Below are positions 1-6,133 of a stretch of DNA of 15,996 nt, piece by piece. A program made the position numbers and the translations under genes. The DNA is from Bacteroidales bacterium M2 (GTDB lineage Bacteria > Bacteroidota > Bacteroidia > Bacteroidales > Muribaculaceae), in contig LUJM01000063.1 in assembly GCA_001689415.1 (NCBI GenBank), positions 11,475-27,470 of the forward strand. Direction: 5' to 3'. Numbering within the stretch: position 1 is the first letter of the stretch; every line of letters starts with the position of its first letter. The notes below the pieces were generated by a model, which did not search any database, was not told the origin of the DNA, and saw nothing but the letters and a program-made list of their open reading frames with translations.

Positions 1-34
1 ATCTCTTATTTAGAGAGTGGGTTCAAAGTCTTTA

Positions 35-634
35 ATGTACAAAAAAAGGAAGATTGATGATATTGTAACGGCAGGGCCTTCGTGCGTTGACGGTGCCGTA
101 GGCGTGCCCGAAGCTAAATGGTTTGTAGCCATTGTAAACTCCCGGCACGAAAAATCGGTTGCTGAAAAGCTACAAGCGACAGGCATAGAAACCTACGTCG
201 CGGCTCAGAAAGAGATGAGAGTCTGGGCTAACGGCCGACGCAAAATCATAGACCGCGTAGTGGTACCTTCGATGGTTTTTGTGAAATGCACCGAATGGCA
301 ACGTCGTCAGATAGTCAATCTGCCATATGTCAACCGCTTCCTTGTCAATCGTTCGACTGATAGCGGGGGGCTCAATAAACCTGTGGCTGTCATAGGCGAT
401 GCAGAGATAAAGAAACTAAAATTCATGCTTGGCCAATCAGATACACCCGTTGAGTTTGTGCCAATGGAATTCCGCATCAACGACACCGTCCGTGTAGTCC
501 GAGGGAGTCTCCGAGGCCTTGAAGGCGAAATCCGCACCGCCTCCGACGGCACCAATACCCTATTAGTAAGTCTCCCCCTCCTCGGCGGCGCCACTGTCCA
601 CATCGACCCAAAGGATGTGGAGAAGATTGCATGA
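35..634 (+). CDS. upxY: UpxY-like NusG-family transcription antiterminator
   Basis: This is a NusG paralogue of the UpxY type. In Bacteroides these factors act on RNA polymerase to let it read through a long capsule operon, and each is specific for its own locus. Numbering from the ATG at 35 (199 aa), the NusG N-terminal domain begins at the WFVAIVNSRHEKSVAEKL stretch (about residues 29-46) and runs to about 105. It includes the basic GRRKIIDRVVVPSMVF segment. A KOW-type C-terminal domain follows (about 147-199) with RINDTVRVVRGSLRGLEG. An in-frame GTG at 17 would add six residues; the frame is closed upstream by TAG at 11-13. I prefer ATG because the extra residues match nothing in the family. 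An A7 run (41-47) lies in the first codons. Its place ahead of wzx fits the first gene of a Bacteroidales capsule operon. The promoter must lie upstream of the window, and no upxZ partner is visible. Confidence 0.88.
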   Translation: MYKKRKIDDIVTAGPSCVDGAVGVPEAKWFVAIVNSRHEKSVAEKLQATGIETYVAAQKEMRVWANGRRKIIDRVVVPSMVFVKCTEWQRRQIVNLPYVNRFLVNRSTDSGGLNKPVAVIGDAEIKKLKFMLGQSDTPVEFVPMEFRINDTVRVVRGSLRGLEGEIRTASDGTNTLLVSLPLLGGATVHIDPKDVEKIA

Positions 635-719
635 TTGATGCAATATCATATAAAAGATGCAACGCATATAAAGTAGGCGCAAAAATAACACTGTAAGCCG
701 AGTCAGAAATCACTATTTT
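635..719 (+). other. Leader between upxY and wzx with imperfect tandem duplication
   Basis: This 85-base gap separates the regulator from the flippase. It contains an imperfect tandem direct repeat: 637-655 (19 bases) and 656-673 (18 bases) both begin GATGCAA and end CATATAAA followed by A or G. I see no convincing promoter, hairpin terminator or small ORF. The gap could be untranslated leader sequence of the downstream genes. Confidence 0.5.
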
Positions 720-2237
720 ATGAATCAAGTCAAGGCCGGGGCTGCATTAAACTATGTAATAATCGGGCTCAACATCCTTACTGGGTTGTTGTACACTCCT
801 TTTATGCTCCGTTGCCTTGGGCAGAACGAATACGGCCTATATTCGTTGGTAGCCTCTATAATAGCTTACCTTACTTTGCTCGACTTTGGTTTTGGCTCGG
901 CTATTGTGCGTTATACAGCCAAAATCCGAGCTACCGGAACCAAAGAGGAAGAATGGAGCCTTTATGGGATGTTCCTCTCGGCCTATGCTATTCTTGGCCT
1001 GCTTGTCACAATCGGAGGCGTTGTGCTTTACTTCAATACAGACAGGATGTTCGACCGCACAATGACTCCGGACGAGCTACAACAGGCCCGGATAATGATG
1101 GCCTTGATGGTCGGCAATCTTGCTGTCACATTCCCGTTCTGCATCTTCGGCTCAATCATATCGGCATACGAACGGTTCGTATTCCAACGAGTGCTGTCGA
1201 TTGTGCGGATTTTGCTGTCAACAGCGGTTCTAATAGTGGTCTTACTTCTCGGCTACAAAGCAATTGGCCTTGTGATAGTGCAAACCGTATTTAGTATCAG
1301 TACGCTTTTGGCAAATGTTCTATACTGTCGTTATAAGCTACGAATAAAAATCAACTTTAGGAATTTCAATATTCCGCTTCTCAAGGAAATAGCAGTTTTT
1401 AGTATTTGGAACTTCCTCGGAGCAATAGTTGACAGGATATATTGGGGAACGGGCCAGTTTATTCTCGGTATTTACTGTGGCACTGTAGCCGTAGCCATAT
1501 TCTCGTTAGGAATAACGCTAATGAACCTTTATATGTCTATGTCAACGTCTTTCAACAGCGTGTTGCTTCCTCGCATCACCTTGCTTGCCGTAAGCGGAGA
1601 CCACGACAAAGAGATATCCGACTTATTTATCAAGACTGGACGTTTACAGTTCTGCGTATTGTCATTGATTCTGTCGGGCTTTATAGTTCTGGGAAGACAA
1701 TTCATATTTATATGGGCAGGTGCTGACTATGCCATGTCCTACACTATCGCGCTGGTTTTCTTTGTATCCTTGCTCTGCCCACTGATTCAAAATGTTGGAT
1801 ATACAATCCTCTTGGCACGTGGACAGCAAAAGTTCCGTTCCATCGTCTACCTCGGCATCGCGATTGTCAGCCTCGTTTGCCAAATATTGGTCACCCCGCG
1901 CTTCGGTGCGTTAGGATGTGCAATAGTTATCGGGCTTACACTCTTTATTGGCCAGTGGGTGGTAATGAACATCTACTATAAAGTCAGACAACATATTGAT
2001 ATAAGCGAGTTTTGGCGTGAAATTGGCAAGATGGCGATATTCCCAACTATATTGACAGGTTTAGCCTTGTGGTTGGCACAAAGAGTCGAGATAGACAATT
2101 GGGCAAGCATTGGCACTGCCGGTTTTGCTTTCATTATCATCTATATCTCCACGTTCTACTGCTTTAGCATGAACAAATATGAACGAGAGATAACCCTGGC
2201 TCCATTGAAGGCTCTTAAACAACGACTTGGTCTATGA
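720..2237 (+). CDS. wzx: Wzx-type polysaccharide flippase
   Basis: This is an integral inner-membrane protein of the polysaccharide transport (PST) branch of the MOP exporter superfamily. It would flip the undecaprenyl-linked repeat unit to the periplasm. At 505 aa it has the usual flippase length. The N-terminus is typical: a first hydrophobic segment (about 9-30), then LGQNEYGLYSL (33-43) and the DFGFGSAIVRY stretch (55-65), a conserved signature of this family. Roughly a dozen hydrophobic segments follow, for example 83-104, 126-148, 160-178, 183-203, 311-331, 341-365, 376-392, 398-418, 438-454 and 464-482. A short basic tail closes the protein. Its stop codon overlaps the start of the next gene in an ATGA junction (2234-2237), so the two are probably translationally coupled. 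Substrate specificity cannot be read from the sequence. Confidence 0.93.
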   Translation: MNQVKAGAALNYVIIGLNILTGLLYTPFMLRCLGQNEYGLYSLVASIIAYLTLLDFGFGSAIVRYTAKIRATGTKEEEWSLYGMFLSAYAILGLLVTIGGVVLYFNTDRMFDRTMTPDELQQARIMMALMVGNLAVTFPFCIFGSIISAYERFVFQRVLSIVRILLSTAVLIVVLLLGYKAIGLVIVQTVFSISTLLANVLYCRYKLRIKINFRNFNIPLLKEIAVFSIWNFLGAIVDRIYWGTGQFILGIYCGTVAVAIFSLGITLMNLYMSMSTSFNSVLLPRITLLAVSGDHDKEISDLFIKTGRLQFCVLSLILSGFIVLGRQFIFIWAGADYAMSYTIALVFFVSLLCPLIQNVGYTILLARGQQKFRSIVYLGIAIVSLVCQILVTPRFGALGCAIVIGLTLFIGQWVVMNIYYKVRQHIDISEFWREIGKMAIFPTILTGLALWLAQRVEIDNWASIGTAGFAFIIIYISTFYCFSMNKYEREITLAPLKALKQRLGL

Positions 2238-3175
2238 CGATATTTGCGGCACATAATCCCGATGCCGAGATAAGGCGCGACAGCTCGGCTGGCGGTATCT
2301 TTTCCATGTTGGCGGAACGGGAACTTTCAGATGGCGGAGCTGTTTACGGGGCCTCATTTGATTCAGAATGGCACGTAAGGCATATGCGTATTGACAATGC
2401 CGATGAACTATGGCGTTTGCGTGGCAGCAAATACGTCTTCAGTGATATCAAACCCATCCAAACGGAAATTGAGCGTGATATAGAATGTGGTCGTAAAGTA
2501 CTTTTTAGCGGTACCCCATGCCAAGTCGCCGCAATAAGGAAACGGTTTGGCGACAATCCGGCCATACTATTAGTCGAGACGGTATGCCATGGTGCCCCAC
2601 AACCAGAATATTGGCAACATTATCTTGACGAACTTAGTCAAAAGCTTGGCAAGACCTGTGCAGATATTGAAACAATAAATTTTCGCGACAAACGTACTGG
2701 ATGGAAAAACTATTCGTTTACTATACAGTTCAAAGATGGGAAGACCTTTACCCAGCTTCATGCCGACAACCTCTATATGCGGGCGTTTCTCCAAAACCTG
2801 ACATTGCGAAAGGGGTGCTTTGTTTGCCCATTCAAATATCCCGATGGTAGTCATGCAGATATAACCCTCGGCGACTTTTGGGGTATTAGTCAACTTGCAC
2901 CTGAAATCGATAATGACCTCGGCACGACAATCGTAATCGCCCGAACCGAGAGGGGGGCAGAATTTACAGATTATCTAAATCAAGACTACCTACTCTCATT
3001 AGAAAAAGCAAGCCAATACAATCCTGCTATAACAAACTCGGCAACCGAACCACGAGAATATGGTAAGTTTCAATCAGTGGTAAAAACTTCAAGCTTTTTT
3101 AGAATAGTACGAAGATATACATCGCTGCCACTCTGGCTTAGATTAAAGAGACGTCTCTGTCGACTAATGCATTAG
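2234..3175 (+). CDS. FrhB-like (coenzyme F420 hydrogenase beta subunit family) capsule protein, N-terminally short
   Basis: The protein belongs to the family of the coenzyme F420 hydrogenase/dehydrogenase beta subunit (FrhB N- and C-terminal domains). Members recur in bacterial exopolysaccharide loci, often near pyruvyl transferases, with no agreed role. Visible family motifs are SSAGGIFSMLAE (17-28), LRGSKYVFSDI (62-72), FSGTPCQVAAIRKRF (91-105), ETVCHG (115-120), KGCFVCPFK (193-201) and ADITLGDFWGI (208-218). Cysteines at 96, 118, 195 and 198 lie in conserved positions and could bind a metal or iron-sulfur cluster. The 313-aa length is short: many capsule-locus relatives carry an extra N-terminal 4Fe-4S ferredoxin part, absent here because the protein begins directly at the FrhB domain. 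The start is fixed by the ATGA overlap with wzx. A redox step on a sugar or its nucleotide is conceivable but unproven. The gene ends inside a 14-base palindrome. Confidence 0.8.
   Translation: MTIFAAHNPDAEIRRDSSAGGIFSMLAERELSDGGAVYGASFDSEWHVRHMRIDNADELWRLRGSKYVFSDIKPIQTEIERDIECGRKVLFSGTPCQVAAIRKRFGDNPAILLVETVCHGAPQPEYWQHYLDELSQKLGKTCADIETINFRDKRTGWKNYSFTIQFKDGKTFTQLHADNLYMRAFLQNLTLRKGCFVCPFKYPDGSHADITLGDFWGISQLAPEIDNDLGTTIVIARTERGAEFTDYLNQDYLLSLEKASQYNPAITNSATEPREYGKFQSVVKTSSFFRIVRRYTSLPLWLRLKRRLCRLMH
3147..3158. repeat. Perfect 12-base palindrome
   Basis: AGAGACGTCTCT reads identically on both strands. It lies inside the last codons of the FrhB-like gene, four bases before a second, longer palindrome. 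It has no loop and no T-run, so it does not resemble an ordinary rho-independent terminator. Confidence 0.6.
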
Positions 3176-3176
3176 T
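3163..3176. repeat. Perfect 14-base palindrome over the stop codon
   Basis: ACTAATGCATTAGT is identical on both strands and spans the TAG stop (3173-3175) of the FrhB-like gene. Its last base is the first base of the left inverted repeat of the following 192-base segment, so it marks that segment's left border. Confidence 0.6.
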
Positions 3177-3186
3177 AAGCGTCCAA
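3176..3186 (+). repeat. Left 11-base inverted repeat
   Basis: TAAGCGTCCAA directly follows the stop codon of the FrhB-like gene and is matched perfectly, in reverse complement, at 3357-3367. Confidence 0.65.
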
Positions 3187-3356
3187 AAATGACGTCTTGC
3201 GAGGAATAACAAGAATACAAATCTTTGCCGTCGATAATCAAAACCATCGGACTTCAACGGCTGAATACCCCATAATAAGTAAAAAATCAAAATCAATTTA
3301 ACGCGATTTAACGGTTGCCGTCTCCTGCGGTAGCCCATAAATCCACAACGTGAAAA

Positions 3357-3367
3357 TTGGACGCTTA
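3357..3367 (-). repeat. Right 11-base inverted repeat
   Basis: TTGGACGCTTA is the reverse complement of the left repeat at 3176-3186. It is followed by the 8-base palindrome AGTATACT (3368-3375) that abuts the next start codon. Confidence 0.65.
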
Positions 3368-3375
3368 AGTATACT

Positions 3376-3975
3376 ATGTCTTTAATCAAGATTTATACAT
3401 ATTTCTTGTTGACTCTCCCTGCAATGATTGCTTTCGTTGCGCAGAAAGGAGAAAATCGCAGGAAGATAATAATGGACCTGGAACGTTTGGAGACTGTCGA
3501 GCGCTTAAATTCATCGTCTCCTGTGCTTTGGCGCCTATATAAAGCCCTGGCAACAGCAAAAACATTCCGTTCGATATTTTATATGCGTGTAGGGCGTATT
3601 TCGCATCTTATATCATTCCTACTCCCCGGCGAGATTCATTGCGGCATAGCTTCTACCAAATCAGCCAATGTTGGAGGTGGAGTCTATATACAGCACGGCT
3701 GGGGCATGGTTCTTGATGCCGAATCCGTTGGTGAAAACTTATGGATTAATCAGAATGTTACAGTTGGATATAGAGGGAATGGACACCCTCGTATAGGAAA
3801 TAATGTGCGTATAGGCACTGGAGCCGTTGTCCTCGGTCCCATCACGATTGGAGACAATGTAAATATAGGTGCGAATGCTATTGTCACCAAAGACGTTCCG
3901 AGTAATACCACCGTAGTTAGTCCCCATGCATATATTTGCAAGCGAGATGGGGAAAGGGTTCACGAAGAATTATAA
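3376..3975 (+). CDS. Serine acetyltransferase-like O-acetyltransferase (left-handed beta-helix)
   Basis: The protein resembles the CysE/capsule acetyltransferase group, which transfers acetyl from acetyl-CoA to a hydroxyl. In this setting the acceptor is probably a sugar of the repeat unit or its precursor rather than serine. The first 90 of 199 residues are helical and basic. From about 95 the hexapeptide repeats of a left-handed beta-helix begin (VGGGVYIQHGWGMVLDAESV, then INQNVTVG, RIGNNVRIGTGAVVLG, TIGDNVNIGANAIVTKDVP). H107 and H137 (in the GNGHPRIGNNV stretch) match the two catalytic histidine regions of CysE. M1 at 3376 follows the inverted-repeat segment directly. Internal methionines at 17 and 33 are alternative starts, since the first 20 residues are hydrophobic and not typical of the family. 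The next gene begins four bases after the stop. A second, different acetyltransferase of this fold lies at 15167-15715. Confidence 0.85.
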   Translation: MSLIKIYTYFLLTLPAMIAFVAQKGENRRKIIMDLERLETVERLNSSSPVLWRLYKALATAKTFRSIFYMRVGRISHLISFLLPGEIHCGIASTKSANVGGGVYIQHGWGMVLDAESVGENLWINQNVTVGYRGNGHPRIGNNVRIGTGAVVLGPITIGDNVNIGANAIVTKDVPSNTTVVSPHAYICKRDGERVHEEL

Positions 3976-3979
3976 TCAC

Positions 3980-4711
3980 ATGAGAAATCTCCATATCATC
4001 ATGCCGATGGCGGGGGAGGGGAGCCGGTTCCGCAATGCAGGATGGGCAACGCCCAAGCCGCTCATCGAGCTTAAGGGCAAGCCGCTCTTCGTCAGAGCTA
4101 TCGAGAGCGTGAGGGTCGACGGGGCGCCGATGAAATATTCTTTCATAGTGCGTAAGGAGCATATCGACGACTATGGCGTTGACAAGTCAATAAAGGCTAT
4201 CCTCCCGGGAGCAAACATATATTCGGTCGAAAAGACAACCCGTGGTGCCGTTGAGACGTGCCTTATCGCAGAAGAGGGCATTGCTGATGACGATGCAGTG
4301 GTGGTGATGGACTGCGACTTGGAGTTCAGAAGCTACGAGTATCGCAGACTTATCGAAGAAGCACTGAATACCACCGGTGACAAGGCCTGTGGCGGTGCAC
4401 TGGTTTCGTTCGAGTCCGACGAGCCAAAATACAGCTACGCAGAGGTCGGCGATGACGGCTTTGTAAAGCGGACTGCAGAAAAAGAGGTGATTTCAAACCA
4501 CGCGCTTTGCGGTGCCTACTTCTTCGCATCGGGGCGCGAGTTCAAGGCCGTTGCCCACCGCCTGCTCGACGAGCCGGTGATGCTCAAGCCGGAATTCTAC
4601 GTCTCGCTGCTCTACAACTACCTGCTCCGCGATGGTTCGCCTGTTCGCCTCGCCACGATGGAGATGTACCGTTCGTATGGAACCCCAGAAGAACTGATGC
4701 AATGGCAATAA
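3980..4711 (+). CDS. Sugar-phosphate nucleotidyltransferase (NTP_transferase family)
   Basis: This cytosolic GT-A-like nucleotidyltransferase would join an NTP to a phosphorylated sugar or small alcohol. Over 243 residues the signature elements are present in order: a nucleotide-binding loop MPMAGEGSRF (8-17), PKPLIELKGKPL (25-36) with the catalytic-type lysine, TTRGAVETCL (86-95), the metal-binding MDCDLEF (110-116), a YAEVGDDGFVKRTAEKEVI segment (153-171), and the C-terminal YGTPEEL (233-239) common in thymidylyl- and cytidylyl-transferases. The reading frame is open further upstream to 3926, inside the previous gene. I chose the ATG at 3980 because it immediately precedes the conserved N-terminal strand (MRNLHIIMPMAG). 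It opens a markedly GC-richer block and overlaps the next gene by 10 bases. The substrate is unknown; the kinase and phosphatase next to it suggest that all act on the same intermediate. Confidence 0.85.
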   Translation: MRNLHIIMPMAGEGSRFRNAGWATPKPLIELKGKPLFVRAIESVRVDGAPMKYSFIVRKEHIDDYGVDKSIKAILPGANIYSVEKTTRGAVETCLIAEEGIADDDAVVVMDCDLEFRSYEYRRLIEEALNTTGDKACGGALVSFESDEPKYSYAEVGDDGFVKRTAEKEVISNHALCGAYFFASGREFKAVAHRLLDEPVMLKPEFYVSLLYNYLLRDGSPVRLATMEMYRSYGTPEELMQWQ

Positions 4712-5277
4712 GACTGCTTATCAGCGACTTCGACGGTACGCTCGTCGATACTTTCGAGGCAAACTACCGCGCGTATGCCGGGGCGTTTGATTCCGTAGGT
4801 CTCGACCTCGGACGCGAGAGGTACCGTGAGTGCTTCGGCTTCAGGTTCGACAGGTTCATGGATGCCCTCAGCATCAGCGACAGCGATACCCGTGCAGCCA
4901 TAAGGGAAATGAAAGCCGAAATGTACCCCTGCCATTTCGACTGTCTCCGTGTCAACCGGCCGCTGGTCGACTTTATATCTGCATTCCACGCCTCGGGCGG
5001 CATGACCGCGATTGCATCCACCGCTCGTGGAAAGAACCTCCGCAACGCTCTCGACTATTTGGGCATAAGCGCGGATTTCGACCTCGTCCTTGCCGGTGAA
5101 AGTGTCACCAAGGGCAAGCCCGACCCGGAAATCTACCTCTCGGTTCTGAACAAAATGGGTGTAAAGCCTAACGAGGCCCTCGTATTCGAGGACTCCGAGG
5201 TCGGTTTCAAGGCCGCAGAAGCCGCAGGGATAAGATACATAAGGATAAATTCTGATTTTTTCGATAATGGAAATTGA
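4702..5277 (+). CDS. HAD-superfamily phosphatase/phosphohydrolase
   Basis: This is a soluble HAD enzyme of the phosphoglycolate phosphatase/beta-phosphoglucomutase type, 191 aa. Motif I is SDFDGTLVDT (8-17) with nucleophile D9 and acid/base D11. A helical cap follows (about 18-90). Motif II is around ST at 106-107 (AIASTARG). Motif III is K139 in TKGKPDPEIY (136-145), and motif IV is VFEDSEVGFKAA (161-172) with E163 and D164. All catalytic elements are therefore intact. The frame is open back to 4507, but that part overlaps the nucleotidyltransferase. The ATG at 4702 places motif I at the usual distance from the N-terminus and overlaps the upstream gene by 10 bases, so I use it. It probably removes a phosphate from, or interconverts, an intermediate of the neighbouring kinase/nucleotidyltransferase pathway. 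The specific substrate is not visible. Confidence 0.87.
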   Translation: MAIRLLISDFDGTLVDTFEANYRAYAGAFDSVGLDLGRERYRECFGFRFDRFMDALSISDSDTRAAIREMKAEMYPCHFDCLRVNRPLVDFISAFHASGGMTAIASTARGKNLRNALDYLGISADFDLVLAGESVTKGKPDPEIYLSVLNKMGVKPNEALVFEDSEVGFKAAEAAGIRYIRINSDFFDNGN

Positions 5278-6133
5278 AGTTAAGGGACATTCGGGCTGCC
5301 AAATCGACGTCGTGCGCGAGGACGGCCAGCTCTACGTCTACAAGTCGTCGCGCGACCCCAAGTACCTCGCCCGCCTGGCGCTCCAGGCCGAGAAACAGCA
5401 CCGCGCGGCCCTGCCAGAACTGCAGCACATCCGCGTTCCCAAAGTCCACGCCATCGACCGCATCGACGGCATGGTTAGCGTCAAGATGGACTATGTTTAC
5501 TCCAAGAACTTCGTCGAGTTCTTCGAGCAGGCCGGGTTCGAACAGGTCGGCTACCTCGTCGATGCCCTGATAATGTACCTCGAGCGCGAAATAAAGGACT
5601 CGCCGCTTGCTGTGGTGCCAAGAAGTGTCGTCACCGACAAGTTTGCCGACGTCCGGGACAAGACTCTCGCCAACAAGTCGTTCGAAGGAGATGGCGAAAT
5701 AGAGGAGATAATGGATGCCTCGCAGCGCGTGTTCGACGCCCTCTCCGACATGCTCATCCCTGTGGGCACGTGCCACGGCGACCTCACGTTCTCGAACATC
5801 CTCTTCAACGGCAACAACTACTACCTCATCGACTTCCTCGACTCGTTCATCGAGTCGCCGCTGCTCGACATTGTCAAGCTGCGCCAGGACACCGCGTGGT
5901 TGTGGAGCCAGCTGATGTACGTGCACCCCTGCGACACCATCCGTCTGCGCATAGCTTTCGGTAAAATCGACGCAGAGCTCGACAATTATTTCGCCTCGCG
6001 CTACGAGTGGTACGGACGCTACTACCGTCCGCTGCAGCTGATGAACTTCCTGCGTATACTCCAGTACGCCCACGAGCCCGCAGTAATCGACTACCTAAAA
6101 CAAGCCATCAATGAGCAACTCAAAGAATTTTAG
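5267..6133 (+). CDS. Aminoglycoside-phosphotransferase/choline-kinase-like small-molecule kinase
   Basis: This 288-aa protein has the C-lobe signatures of the APH/choline kinase fold. The catalytic loop is CHGDLTFSNILF (169-180), with D172 as probable base and N177 for metal. The metal-binding YLIDFLDS (186-193) follows, with D189. The N-lobe contains a short beta-rich part with YVYKSSRDPKYLARLALQAEKQ (23-44), where K26 and E42 are candidate ATP-site residues. Such kinases phosphorylate small alcohols or amino alcohols, or sugars, in the cytosol. LicA, which works with the nucleotidyltransferase LicC in phosphocholine decoration, is the best-known analogy. The gene overlaps the HAD gene by 11 bases and the next by 23 bases. 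Its GC content is high: 60% in 5281-5340 and 65% in 5881-5940, counted by hand, versus 25-40% in lines counted downstream. This is one of the clearest signs of separate origin for the block. Confidence 0.8.
   Translation: MEIEVKGHSGCQIDVVREDGQLYVYKSSRDPKYLARLALQAEKQHRAALPELQHIRVPKVHAIDRIDGMVSVKMDYVYSKNFVEFFEQAGFEQVGYLVDALIMYLEREIKDSPLAVVPRSVVTDKFADVRDKTLANKSFEGDGEIEEIMDASQRVFDALSDMLIPVGTCHGDLTFSNILFNGNNYYLIDFLDSFIESPLLDIVKLRQDTAWLWSQLMYVHPCDTIRLRIAFGKIDAELDNYFASRYEWYGRYYRPLQLMNFLRILQYAHEPAVIDYLKQAINEQLKEF

Larger units (their letters stand above)
3176..3367. mobile_element. Possible MITE-like insertion bounded by inverted repeats
   Basis: The only long gap in the operon holds a 192-base segment with TAAGCGTCCAA at its left end (3176-3186) and the exact reverse complement TTGGACGCTTA at its right end (3357-3367). 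Similarity continues weakly inward, with ACGT shared just inside both ends. If the outer TA of each arm is read as a target duplication, the element would be AGCGTCCAA...TTGGACGCT flanked by TA, as for Tc1/mariner- or IS630-type elements. No transposase is encoded. The minus strand stays open across the whole segment (3138-3389, 83 codons), which could be a leftover coding fragment or chance. Inside are a bulged stem near 3227-3262 and a small ACGG-TTG-CCGT hairpin near 3311-3321. The alternative is an intercistronic regulatory region. Confidence 0.4.

Noticed and set aside
1..18. Weak TCTCT/AGAGA inverted repeat at the window start (2-6 and 12-16)
   Set aside because: A five-base stem with a five-base AT loop is too short to support a terminator, recombination site or leader structure without the upstream sequence.
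41..47. A7 run in the first codons of the upxY-like gene, and another A7 at 10226-10232
   Set aside because: A7 runs are common in AT-rich genomes and the Lys codons are ordinary. Without variation data I do not treat them as switches.
365..370. G6 runs in the upxY-like gene (365-370) and in the FrhB-like gene (2952-2957)
   Set aside because: Shorter than the two G8 tracts and within what chance and codon use could give, so not reported as phase-variable sites.
680..687. Minus-strand match to the Bacteroides -7 promoter consensus (TAnnTTTG, as TATTTTTG)
   Set aside because: It points against all genes in the window, has no partner element that I can see and is expected by chance in AT-rich DNA.
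812..1726. Alternative-frame open frames inside wzx (812-1294, 1442-1726)
   Set aside because: They overlap the clearly coding flippase frame and have no recognisable domains.
3138..3389. Minus-strand open frame of 83 codons spanning the inverted-repeat segment
   Set aside because: It overlaps both neighbouring genes on the opposite strand and shows no domain I recognise. I mention it only as a possible remnant within the mobile-element call.
4507..4701. Upstream extension of the HAD gene by 65 codons
   Set aside because: The extension lies wholly within the nucleotidyltransferase gene in another frame. HAD motif I sits at the normal distance from the ATG at 4702.
5207..6073. Long minus-strand open frame (288 codons) opposite the kinase gene
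   Set aside because: It is the antisense shadow of a GC-rich gene whose + strand translation carries intact kinase motifs. The antisense product has a repetitive Val/Glu/Asp/His-rich composition typical of shadows.
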